Shown here in pieces: positions 9,425-18,069 of a stretch of DNA of 64,000 nt. Each line of letters starts with the position of its first letter. Position 1 is the first letter of the stretch. The notes below the pieces were generated by a model. That model was not told the origin of the DNA. It was given only the letters and a program-made list of their open reading frames with translations, and did no database searches. The stretch is taken from the NCBI GenBank assembly GCA_963820775.1, contig CAWGBF010000015.1, forward strand, positions 992,001 through 1,056,000, in the 5' to 3' direction. The DNA is from Roseiarcus sp963820775 (GTDB taxonomy: Bacteria; Pseudomonadota; Alphaproteobacteria; Rhizobiales; Beijerinckiaceae). The position numbers and the translations under genes were made by a program.

Positions 9425-9577
9425 ATGCGGCTTATCATTCTCATCATTCTGATCATTCTGATCGTCGGGGCGGTTCCCGCATGGCCTTACAGCGCCGGTT
9501 GGGGCTACTATCCGGTCGGCGGACTCGGGACAATCCTAATCATTTTGCTCATTCTGGCTTTGCTGGGATACGTCTAG
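9425..9577 (+). CDS. DUF3309 small membrane protein
   Basis: A 50-residue, almost wholly hydrophobic protein: an isoleucine/leucine-rich first helix, a WPYSAGWGYYPVGGLG turn, and a second helix TILIILLILALLGYV. This is the DUF3309 pattern found widely in alphaproteobacteria, function unknown. The start ATG at 9425 follows an AGAGG ribosome site; an upstream extension in frame overlaps the YjbQ gene and is unlikely. A strong terminator follows 30 bp after the stop. Confidence 0.85.
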   Translation: MRLIILIILIILIVGAVPAWPYSAGWGYYPVGGLGTILIILLILALLGYV

Positions 9578-9606
9578 CGCCGATGAGCCTTAAGCCACTC
9601 TGAATG

Positions 9607-9646
9607 ATATGATCCCCGCCGCGCTAGCGACGGGGATCATATGTTT
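9607..9646. terminator. intrinsic terminator, perfect 12-bp stem
   Basis: ATATGATCCCCG (9607-9618) pairs perfectly with CGGGGATCATAT (9631-9642), closing a 12-base loop, and is followed by GTTTT. It ends the DUF3309 transcript; because the stem is symmetric it could also act on the convergent DUF883 gene. Confidence 0.85.
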
Positions 9647-9684
9647 TCCGCTCCTCTTGTCCCGCGGCGATCAGCCTTTCGGCG

Positions 9685-10068
9685 CTACCTTCGCCAGATC
9701 ACACCAGCCAGGAAGCCGAGCCCAATGGCGAGAGCGAGGGTGGCCAGCGGGCGTTCCTGGATCGCGTCCTCGAGCGTGTCGCCGAGCGAGGAGGCCTGCG
9801 ACTGAGCGGTGTTGGCGACAACGCCCAGTCGATCAGATGCGTCGGAAACCATGGAGCCCATATTGGCGCGGGCATGTTTCAAGCCTCGCCTTGCTTGCTC
9901 CTGAGCAACCGTCCCGATGTCGCTCGCAGCGTCAGAAATCTGGTCGGAAAGACCGCCAATCGCATCTCTCATATTCGCCATCTCCTTTTCCAGGCGGGCA
10001 AAGGCGTTGTCGCCTGTGTCTCGCGCTTCGTCGCTTCGTTCAGCGTTGGACGGAAAGTCAGATGTCAT
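9685..10068 (-). CDS. DUF883 (ElaB/YqjD-like) membrane-anchored protein
   Basis: A 127-residue protein with a long amphipathic helix rich in Ala, Asp and Gln, including SDQISDAASDIGTVAQEQA, followed by the ERPLATLALAIGLGFLAGVIWRR tail anchor. This is the DUF883/ElaB-YqjD layout; E. coli relatives are stationary-phase inner-membrane proteins that bind ribosomes. The start at MTSDFPSNAE has a clear GGAGGA ribosome site. A longer frame runs upstream but overlaps the permease gene and is not credible. Confidence 0.85.
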   Translation of the reverse strand: MTSDFPSNAERSDEARDTGDNAFARLEKEMANMRDAIGGLSDQISDAASDIGTVAQEQARRGLKHARANMGSMVSDASDRLGVVANTAQSQASSLGDTLEDAIQERPLATLALAIGLGFLAGVIWRR

Positions 10069-10136
10069 CCGTTCCTCCGGAACACTTCGTTCGATGTTAA
10101 CGCCGGTCCGTGCGCAAGGTTCCGCGCGGAGGCGAT

Positions 10137-11252
10137 TTAGCGGTCCTCGTCGACGTACAGCCGTTGCTTGAGGATCAGCGCCACCATCAGAATTGGCGAG
10201 GAAAGGAACGCCCCCATCGGCCCCCAAAGCCAGGTCCAGAAGGCGAGCGAGAGCAGGACCGCGAGCGCGTTGAGTTCGAGGTGGCGTCCGATGATCATCG
10301 GGGTCAGGAACTGCCCCTCCACCGTGATCACCAGGAGGAAGCCGGCGGCAGGGAGGAGGCCCAGCAGGAAAGTGGGCTCCGCCACCACCCCGACAACGAG
10401 CAGAACTACGAACATGGCAATCGGCCCAATGATCGGAACGAAGTTGAGTGTCGCCGCCAGGGCGCCGAAGCCGACTGCATTTGGCATTCCGGTCAACGCA
10501 CAGATGACGCCTGCTAACGCTCCAACGCCCAGGTTGATCAGCGTCACGATCAACAGATAATTGGCCAATCCAGATTCGATCTCGTTGAGGATCTTTAGAA
10601 CCGTCAGACGAGAATCGCGGCTTGCAAACGTCATGACGAGACCGCGCCGCAAGTCTGGCCATTCTGAGATCACCAAGAGCAGCACGACAAGAAAGAACAG
10701 AAAACCTGTGATCGGCGGCAACAAGACCGAGATCGTCGATGGAACCCAGGAAATCCCGGGCAAAGGGATCGCCACCGCATCGGCTTTGGGGGGTTCGCCC
10801 ATCATCGACGTGAGACGTCGCCACGCCCCGATCAGACCATCAAATACATGCAGCTTTTCCTTCAGCGACGCGACCATCCCCGGCAGGCCATTCGCGAGTT
10901 CGGACACGCGCGGGAAGATCAACAGGATCACCAAAACGATGATCAGCGTCACGCTGGCGACAAGCAGTAGAGCCACGAGCGGGCGCGGAACGTGCAGGGC
11001 TTCGAGTCTCCGCGCCGCCGGACCCAACATGATTCCGACGACGAAAGCCGCCACCACCGGCAGCATCACCTCGCGTGCGGCGTAGAGGACGAAGCCGGCC
11101 GCGATTGCGGCTAGGATCGCCAGCGACCAGGCGGAGATTTGGTGAAGCGTGATTTCGGGATGGGGATCCTCGTCCGCCACCGCGACCGTTTCGGGACGCC
11201 GGCCTTCGCCCATCGTTCCTCCGCTTCGTCGAGCCGGCGCGAACGCGCTCAT
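10137..11252 (-). CDS. AI-2E family transporter (PerM/TqsA-type permease), copy 1
   Basis: A 371-residue inner-membrane protein with about eight hydrophobic segments in the AI-2E/PerM pattern: two N-terminal helices with PVVAAFVVGIMLGP, a soluble middle, then the conserved LNFVPIIGPI and a terminal FLSSPILMVALILKQ. Family members export autoinducer-2 or act as Na+/H+ antiporters, so the substrate is open. A second, divergent copy lies at 16845-17888, on the other side of the NHEJ genes. The gene diverges from the Ku gene. Confidence 0.88.
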   Translation of the reverse strand: MSAFAPARRSGGTMGEGRRPETVAVADEDPHPEITLHQISAWSLAILAAIAAGFVLYAAREVMLPVVAAFVVGIMLGPAARRLEALHVPRPLVALLLVASVTLIIVLVILLIFPRVSELANGLPGMVASLKEKLHVFDGLIGAWRRLTSMMGEPPKADAVAIPLPGISWVPSTISVLLPPITGFLFFLVVLLLVISEWPDLRRGLVMTFASRDSRLTVLKILNEIESGLANYLLIVTLINLGVGALAGVICALTGMPNAVGFGALAATLNFVPIIGPIAMFVVLLVVGVVAEPTFLLGLLPAAGFLLVITVEGQFLTPMIIGRHLELNALAVLLSLAFWTWLWGPMGAFLSSPILMVALILKQRLYVDEDR

Positions 11253-11514
11253 CGGCGCGCCGCTTCAGGCCCCGGCATACCCACCCGCACTCGTGGATTT
11301 CGAAAGCAGAACAATCGAGGGCCCCAGCCTAGCGGGCCGACCCGACGACGTCGAGCTTGACGCAACCGCAACAACAAACAACGTGGGTCCGGAAAAGTTC
11401 CCCCAGGGCGCCGCCCCGAGGGCAAAATCCATGGGATCAAAGTTTGACCGTCGGGCATTGAACGGGTTTAATACTGGCGGCTTAAGTCGCTTTCAGAACC
11501 TCGCGAGGTCGACT

Positions 11515-12388
11515 TTGTCGCCGAGAGCAAGCTGGAAAGGCTTTCTGAAGATCGCCGACGTGACGGTCCCGGTTGGCCTTTACGCCGCCGCTTCGACCTC
11601 CGAACGGATCGCGCTGCACACGATCAATCGACCGACGGGCAACCGGGTTCGCCGCGAGTTCGTCGACGCCGAAACCGGCGAGGCCGTCGAACGGGACGAT
11701 CAGGTCAAGGGCTATGAGGTGGCGAAAGACGAATACGTCTCTGTCGAACCCGACGAGATGGCCGCTGTCATTCCGCACGGCGACAAGACGCTCACAGTCT
11801 CCGCGTTCGTCGATCTCGCCGGGGTCGATGATCTCTATTTCGACAAGCCCTACTACCTCGGCCCCTCGGACCGAACCGCCGACGAAAGCTTCGCGCTGGT
11901 GCGCGACGGCATGCGGTCGGCCAAGGTGGCTGCGGTCGCGCAAGCGGTTCTCTTTCGGCGCGCCCGGACGGTGCTCATCCGTCCTCTCGACGGGGGTCTG
12001 GCCGCCTCGACGCTGAATTACGACTATGAGGTGCGCTCCGCCGAACAGGCGTTCTCAGGGATCTCGGCGAAAGCGATCACCGGGGAGATGCTCGATCTCG
12101 CCGTCCACATCATCAACACCAAGCAAGGCGCATTCGATCCGCGCGAGTTTCAGGATCGCTACGAGGATGCGCTGGCTGAGCTCGTCAAGCTCAAGCTCGA
12201 GGGCAAGGCGATTCCCAAGCGTGCGCCGCCCAAGCGAGCCGACGGTCAACCTCATGCAGGCGTTGCGCGACAGCGCCGCCGCGGGAGGTCAGAAACGGCC
12301 GAGCGGCAAAGCCGGGGGAAAGAAAAAAACCGGCCGGCGCGCCGCGGCCAAGGCGAAGCCCGCCGCGCCGCGCCGCAAAGCGAGCTGA
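11515..12388 (+). CDS. ku: Ku protein, NHEJ (copy 1), frameshifted near the C-terminus
   Basis: Bacterial Ku is a homodimeric ring that binds DNA double-strand ends and recruits LigD. The core begins SPRASWKGFLKIADVTVPVG and includes FYDKPYYL-like VDDLYFDKPYYLGP and ISAKAITGEMLDLAVHII. I choose a TTG at 11515 because Ku proteins start with M-x-PRxxWKG; an in-frame ATG at 11431 is the alternative. Near 12230 one extra base throws the frame off; the other frame gives EPTVNLMQALRDSAAAGG and a Lys/Ala-rich tail ending at 12388, equivalent to the VINIMDALRRSVAG tail of the second copy. ligD starts 3 bp after this stop. Confidence 0.85.
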
Positions 12389-12391
12389 CGG

Positions 12392-14927
12392 ATGGCGCTC
12401 GAAACGTATCGAAAAAAGCGCAATTTCGCCGCGACCGCCGAACCGAAGGGCGCCGCGCCGATCGCGGACAGCAACATCTTTGTTGTGCAGAAACATGACG
12501 CGACCCGGCTGCACTACGACTTCCGTCTGGCGCTGGACGGGGTGCTGAAGAGCTGGGCGGTGACCCGCGGCCCGAGCCTCAACCCGGGCGAAAAGCGTCT
12601 CGCCGTCGCGGTCGAAGACCACCCGCTGGAATACGCCGATTTCGAGGGGACGATCGCCAAGGGCGAATACGGCGGCGGCTCGGTCATCGTGTGGGACAAT
12701 GGAACGTGGTCGCCGATCGGCGACCCGCACCGGGGCTTGAAGAAGGGCCATCTCGAGTTCGAGCTTGACGGCCGGAAGCTCAAGGGTCGCTGGCACCTGG
12801 TGAGGATGCATGGCAAGCCGGGCGAGAAGCGCGAGAACTGGCTTCTCATCAAGGGCGACGATGAATTCGCCCGCTCCGCCGACGAAGCCGATATCCTTGA
12901 GGAGCGGCCCGAGTCGATCAACACGGGCAGGACGATCGACCAGCTCGAAGGGGAGACGCCCGGCTGGTCGTCAAAGACGGGAAAGATCGAGACGCCCGAC
13001 GGCGCCGCGAGGCCGGATGTGGGCGCGCACACACGCGGGGCGCCGAACCCGTCGACGATCGAGGGCGCGACCGAAGGCCCCCTGCCCGGATTTATCGAGC
13101 CGATGCTGGCGACGCTGGCGAAGTCTCCGCCCACGGGGAACCGATGGCTGCACGAGATCAAGTTCGACGGCTATCGGCTCCAAGCGCATGTCGAAGACGG
13201 CACGGTCACGCTCTGGACCCGGGGCGGGCTTGATTGGACGCAAAAATTCGGCGGCGCCGTTCAAGAGGCGCTACGCCGTCTGCCCGTGCGCGCCGCCTTG
13301 ATCGACGGCGAGATGATCGTCGCGAACGAGAGCGGCGTCGCCGAGTTCTCGCTCTTGCAAGCGGACCTAAGCGAGGGACGCGTCGACCGCTTCGTCTACT
13401 ACGCCTTCGATTGTCTCTATCTCGACGGATGGGATTTACGCGAAGCGGCGCTCATCCGCCGCAAGGAGCTACTGAGCCAGCTGATCGGAACCGACGCGCG
13501 GCGCCGTCCGCTACAGCTCGCACTTCGTGGAGGACGGCAAGCTGGTGCTGCAGCGCGCCTGCGCGCTCGGTCTCGAAGGCATCATCTCGAAGGCCAGTCA
13601 ATCCGTCTATGTCTCGGGCCGCGGCAAGAGCTGGGTGAAGGCCAAGTGTTCAGCGCAGCAGGAATTCGTGATTGCCGGCTACGTCCCCTCATCCACCGGG
13701 CGCAACGCGATCGGCTCGCTGTCGCTTGGCGTCTACGACGACGAGGACTTGCGTTACGTCGGACGCGTCGGCACCGGGTTTTCCTCCGGCGTCGCCGAGG
13801 CGCTGTTCGCGCGGCTCGATGCGATGCGCATCCGGTCGAGCCCGTTCGCCAAGCGGCTCACCACGGCCGAAGCGCGCCAGGTCCGCTTCGTTCGGCCCGA
13901 GCTGATTGCGGAGATCGACTTCCGCGGCTGGACCGGCGACGGCCTCCTGCGTCAGGCGTCCTTTCAGGGCTTGCGCGACGACAAGCCGGCGCGTGAGGTT
14001 GTGAGTGAGACGACCATGGCCACAAACGCCGCGCCCGAGCGCCCGAAGAGCAGCGTGACGCTGACCCATCCCGATCGAATCTATTGGCCTGACGTCGGCG
14101 TCACCAAGGAGGGCCTCGCAGATTATTACGCCGAGGCCTGGCCGTTCATGAAGCCCCTGATCGTCGGCCGTGCGCTGGCCTTGGTGCGCTGTCCGGATGG
14201 AATCGTCGGACAGACGTTCTTCCAGAAGCACGCCTGGAAAGGGCTCAACCGCAACATCGTCCTCGTCAAGGATCCCGCGGAGCCGGAGGAGCTGATCAGC
14301 ATTCGCGACTTCGACGGGCTGATGGCGCTCGTGCAATCGGCGGCGCTCGAAATCCATCCCTGGGGATCGACTGTCGCCGACTGGGAACGGCCGGACATGA
14401 TCGTGATGGACCTCGACCCAGGCGACGACGTGGACTGGACGGCGGTGATCGCTGCAGCGGAGGAGGTTCGCGGCCGGTTGAAGAACGCCGGCTTGGCGGC
14501 GTTCGTGAAGACCTCGGGCAGCAAGGGGTTGCACGTTGTCTCGCCGGTCAAGCCGAAAGCGGAATGGCCGGCGGTTAAGGCCTTCACCAAGTCGATCGCC
14601 GATTCCATGGCGGCCGACAGTCCCGATCGCTACGTCTCGACGATCCCGAAAGCGCGGCGGCACGGCAAGATCCTGATCGACTATCTGCGCAATCAGCGCG
14701 GCATGACCGCGGTCGCCGCCTATTCCACCCGCGCCCGGCCGGGCGCGTCAGTTTCGATGCCCCTCGCCTGGCAGGAACTCGCGCCCGAAATTGGGCCCGC
14801 CTACTTCACCACGCGCAATACGCCGGCGCGCCTTTCCTCCGTCGCCGATCCTTGGGCGGATTTCCGCGCCGCCGCCGCGCCGATCGAGGAGGAGCGCAAG
14901 AAGGCCAAGCCAACTCGGAAACGGTGA
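12392..14927 (+). CDS. ligD: multidomain DNA ligase D, frameshifted as read
   Basis: LigD seals and processes double-strand breaks with Ku. Domains in order: 3'-phosphoesterase (about residues 25-165, HDATRLHYDFRLAL and EGTIAKGEYGGG), ATP-dependent ligase (about 235-530, with nucleotidyl lysine K257 in EIKFDGYR), and primase-polymerase (about 550-830, with LTHPDRIYWPD, the metal motif MIVMDLDPGDD, and KTSGSKGLHVVSP). The frame breaks near 13497-13506 inside the ligase domain: one extra base in a GCGCGGCGCC run; the next frame continues GAVRYSSHFVEDGKLVLQR. Length 2536 bp fits 844 codons plus one base. All catalytic motifs are present after correction. Confidence 0.92.
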
Positions 14928-14954
14928 AAAGAGCGCGGCGTCGTCTCATTGCGA

Positions 14955-15025
14955 GCGCCGCTACCCTCCGCCTCGTCCTGAGGAGCGCCAGAGGCGCATC
15001 TCGAAGGACGCCTCGAAGGAAGAAT
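14955..15025. repeat. dispersed palindromic repeat (type A)
   Basis: Contains CCTGAGGAGCGCC and TCTCGAAGGACGCCTCGAAGG between ligD and the second Ku gene. It shares the CTGAGG...TTCGAGG core with 36098-36235, 52104-52197 and about 60566-60604. Confidence 0.55.
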
Positions 15026-15109
15026 GTTCGATTCAGCGCGACCGGTTTGCGCTAGCTGGAGCGCAGCCGCCTTGAGACATGAGGCCAAGCGCACCCAAAG
15101 CCTGGGGCG

Positions 15110-15922
15110 CTATCGCCCCTTCGGCTTCTTCGCCCCAGCCACGCTTCGCCGCAACGCGTCCATGATGTTGATGACGTTGCTCGGCGGTTCGGACTCGAGC
15201 TCGGCCTTCGGTTTCGCCTTGGCCTTTTTCGCGCCCTTCTTCTTTGCAGCGATAATGTCGAGCAGTCCGGCTTGCACCGGATCGGTGACCATGTCGGGGC
15301 TCCAGGTTTTCTTGCGTGACTTGATGAGGTCCCCGATCAGCCGCATCAGCTCCGCGTCTGGCTTCTCGTCGCGGATCGCGGCGAAATATTCGCTGGGATC
15401 GCGCACTTCATCGCCATAACGCAGCGTCCAGAGGACAATTCCGTTGTCCCGAGGCTTGATGATCACCGCCCGTTCGCGGCGGTTGAGGACGAGCCGCGAG
15501 ACGCCGACCATCTCGGTTGAGCGCATCGCGTCGCGAATGACGCAATAGGCCTCCTCGCCGATGGGATCGTCAGGGGTCAGGTAGTAGGGCGTGTCATACC
15601 AGATCCAGTCGATGCTCTCCGCCGCGACGAAACTCTGAATGTCGATGGTGCGGGCGCTTTCGAGCCCGATCGATTCCAGCTCCTCGTCCTCAAGCAGGAC
15701 ATAGTCGTCTTCGCCGCGCGCATAGCCTTTGACCTCGTTGGCCTCATCGACCGGCTTGCCCGTTTCGGCGTCGACATAGTGGCTTTGGATTCGATTGCCG
15801 GTCCGGCGGTTCAACACGTGGAACCGGACCTTCTCCTCCTCGCTCGTCGCCGACATCATCGCCACAGGACAGGTGACGAGGCTGAGCTTCATGTAACCTT
15901 TCCAGAATGGGCGCGCCGCCAT
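15110..15922 (-). CDS. ku: Ku protein, NHEJ (copy 2)
   Basis: An intact 270-residue Ku starting MAARPFWKGYMKLSLVTCPV, with the beta-barrel core (IDWIWYDTPYYLTP, MVGVSRLVLNRRERAVIIKP) and a C-terminal Lys/Ala tail ending NVINIMDALRRSVAGAKKP. Several Rhizobiales carry two or more Ku genes, which can form homo- or heterodimers with different LigD preference. It faces the Ku1-ligD operon on the opposite strand. It differs clearly from copy 1 in sequence, so it is not a recent duplicate. Confidence 0.94.
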   Translation of the reverse strand: MAARPFWKGYMKLSLVTCPVAMMSATSEEEKVRFHVLNRRTGNRIQSHYVDAETGKPVDEANEVKGYARGEDDYVLLEDEELESIGLESARTIDIQSFVAAESIDWIWYDTPYYLTPDDPIGEEAYCVIRDAMRSTEMVGVSRLVLNRRERAVIIKPRDNGIVLWTLRYGDEVRDPSEYFAAIRDEKPDAELMRLIGDLIKSRKKTWSPDMVTDPVQAGLLDIIAAKKKGAKKAKAKPKAELESEPPSNVINIMDALRRSVAGAKKPKGR

Positions 15923-16197
15923 CGAAAGGTCCTTCCCTCTCCAGTCGCCTCATCGCGCCGGCTTGTCGCGTCGCGCCCACGAGACTGTCAGTTTTTCCAA
16001 TTCCTGGCTAGCCGCGAGTTGCATCCGGCCAAACCGAACAGCCACGCATTTTGTTCCGGTTGTGTACAATTGATATTGCAACTTATAGTGGTTCGATAGT
16101 GATTCGCGGGATGATGGGTTCTTATCGAACGAAACGCACAGATGCGGCACAGGCCGCAGCGGCGGACGCCACAGACCTACCAGAGCAGGACAACGCG

Positions 16198-16395
16198 ATG
16201 ACGCAAGCCGACCGTCTGTTTGAAGTCGCCAAGAAATTGAAAGAGGCGCGCATCCTCGGGGAAGCTTGCTCGGACAGGGCGCTGCTCTATTTCATCGACA
16301 TGACCATCGTCCATGTCGGCGACTCTCTTGCCTCTTGTTCGGAGTCCAAAGGCGCCGCTGACGCTCGTTTGAGCCTCATCCACGCCGCGGCCTGA
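16198..16395 (+). CDS. small hypothetical protein
   Basis: A 65-residue frame beginning MTQADRLFEVAKKLKEARIL and continuing SDRALLYFIDMTIVHVGDSL. The composition (amphipathic helix plus a hydrophobic segment) looks like a real soluble protein and its codon use matches neighbours. An AGCAGGA ribosome site precedes ATG 16198; an alternative start at 16111 adds 29 residues. I do not recognise a named family. It sits alone between Ku2 and the second AI-2E gene. Confidence 0.55.
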   Translation: MTQADRLFEVAKKLKEARILGEACSDRALLYFIDMTIVHVGDSLASCSESKGAADARLSLIHAAA

Positions 16396-16844
16396 ACCGG
16401 CGTCGAGGCGGGATCGAACGCCTGCCGCGGCGGGCGCGCCCCCGCGAGGGGTCTCTATCAGTTTTACGCACCCCTTTCCCTTCTCCCTTTGGGAGGAGGC
16501 GGCGCGCGTAGCGCGACGGATGAGGAAGCCACTCCCAAGCCGAGGGCGCCAGCCTGCGAGAACCGGAGGCCGTTCGCCTTCTCGCCCTTGGCGACGATGC
16601 CGAGCCCTTCATCGGGAAGCGGTTTTTGCAGCTTGAACGCAATCGGCGTCTCCGCCCTCGAGCCAAAGCTCGACCCTCCACCGGCACCCCAAGCCCAACT
16701 CACAAGCGCATCCTCGCGGGCGAGGGCGACCCCAGCACAGCGCGTGTTCAACCCGAAAGACGGCCGCCTGTACACGGGCGCGTCGTTAAGGCAAAACCGC
16801 CGCCGTCCTTGCATACGGGGCCTCCGCCTTCCGGGAATTTTCGC
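16396..16844. other. 449-bp gap with a type B repeat
   Basis: No convincing gene. Positions 16475-16530 contain CCCTTCTCCCTTTGGGAG followed by GCGCGTAGCGCGACGGATGAGG, which matches the repeat at 21655-21720. The rest is GC-rich without a recognisable motif; it should hold the promoter for the permease at 16845. Confidence 0.5.
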
Positions 16845-17888
16845 ATGGCTCGCGACTCGGCGCTCAATGTCTCGGTCGGGATCATCGCCGCGGTCATGAT
16901 TTGCGTCGCCGCCTCCCAGGCGAGCGATGTGTTTGCGCCTTTGGCGCTGGCCTTGTTCATCATCGCTCTGGTGTGGCCTTTGCAATCGTGGCTGCACGCT
17001 CGGATGCCGGCGCTGCTCGCGCTCGCCATCACGATGAGCGTGACCGTCGCGGTGTGTATCGCCTTCGCCTCCCTCGTCGCATGGGGCTTTGGTCGGGTGG
17101 GCGTGGCTCTGGTCGCCGATTCCGCACGCTACCAGGCGCTTTACGAGCGCGCGATCGACTGGCTCGAGGACCACGGAATTTCCGTCGCTGGTCTATGGAG
17201 CGAGCACTTCAACGTCGGCTGGCTTGTGCATTGGGCGGGGCAGATCACCGGCCGCGTCAACACCACCCTGACCTTCTGGCTGATCGCCCTTCTCTATGTC
17301 ATCTTGGGACTGATGGAAGTCGACGACCTGCGCTGGCGGGCAAAGACTTTTCTCCGGCCCGAAACGTCTCAGATCCTTCTGCAGGGGACCGCCGCGACGG
17401 CGGTGAAAATCCGCAAGTATATGGGGGTGCGCACGCTGATGAGCGTGGCGACCGGCGTTCTCGTCGGCGCGTTCGCCTGGATCGCCGGACTGCCCTTCGC
17501 TCTCGAATGGGGCGCGATCGCGTTCGCGCTCAACTACGTTCCGTTCATCGGCCCGTTCGTCGCCACGCTGTTTCCGACCTTGGTGGCGATGACTCAATTC
17601 GGGTCGTGGGAAGCAGTCGTCGCCGTTTTCGTCTGCCTCAACATCATCCAGTTCGTGGTCGGCAGCTACATCGAGCCGCGCGTGTCTGGGGCCATGCTCG
17701 CCCTGTCCCCGACGGTCGTGTTGCTCGCCGTGTTCTTGTGGACCTACCTCTGGGGCCTGTTCGGCGCCTTCATCGGCGTCCCGATCGTCATCGCGATCAT
17801 CACCTTCTGCGCCTATCATCCCTCCAGCCGCTGGATCGCCGATCTTCTTGGCGGGCCGATGGAAAAGAAAGCTTTGGCGCGAAGCTAA
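16845..17888 (+). CDS. AI-2E family transporter, copy 2
   Basis: A 347-residue polytopic inner-membrane protein with the PerM/AI-2E layout: paired N-terminal helices, a soluble stretch around residues 70-130, then helices ending LNYVPFIGPFVATL, the SYIEPRVSG motif and WGLFGAFIGVPIVIAI. The start at MARDSALNVSVGI is chosen because a 73-codon upstream extension runs through a dispersed repeat. It differs substantially from copy 1. Substrate unknown. Confidence 0.88.
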   Translation: MARDSALNVSVGIIAAVMICVAASQASDVFAPLALALFIIALVWPLQSWLHARMPALLALAITMSVTVAVCIAFASLVAWGFGRVGVALVADSARYQALYERAIDWLEDHGISVAGLWSEHFNVGWLVHWAGQITGRVNTTLTFWLIALLYVILGLMEVDDLRWRAKTFLRPETSQILLQGTAATAVKIRKYMGVRTLMSVATGVLVGAFAWIAGLPFALEWGAIAFALNYVPFIGPFVATLFPTLVAMTQFGSWEAVVAVFVCLNIIQFVVGSYIEPRVSGAMLALSPTVVLLAVFLWTYLWGLFGAFIGVPIVIAIITFCAYHPSSRWIADLLGGPMEKKALARS

Positions 17889-17914
17889 GGGGTGATGCGA
17901 TCCATTGGAATCGT

Positions 17915-18046
17915 CATCGCGAGGAGCGATAGGGCGTCGAGAGACGCCCGTCTCTCGACGGGCTATGGCGACGTGGCGATCCAGAGTCGCTATTGCACCC
18001 GGTTATCCCTGGATCGCTTCGCATACGCTCGCGATGACGACTTGAG
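17915..18046. repeat. dispersed inverted repeat (type C)
   Basis: Begins CGTCATCGCGAGGAGCGA and ends CTCGCGATGACG, with CGTGGCGATCCAGA and TATCCCTGGATCGC inside, so the unit can fold as a long inverted repeat. Related units are at 34514-34627 and in part at 22850-22885. Confidence 0.65.
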
Positions 18047-18069
18047 TTCAAGCCAATCGCATCACGTTC

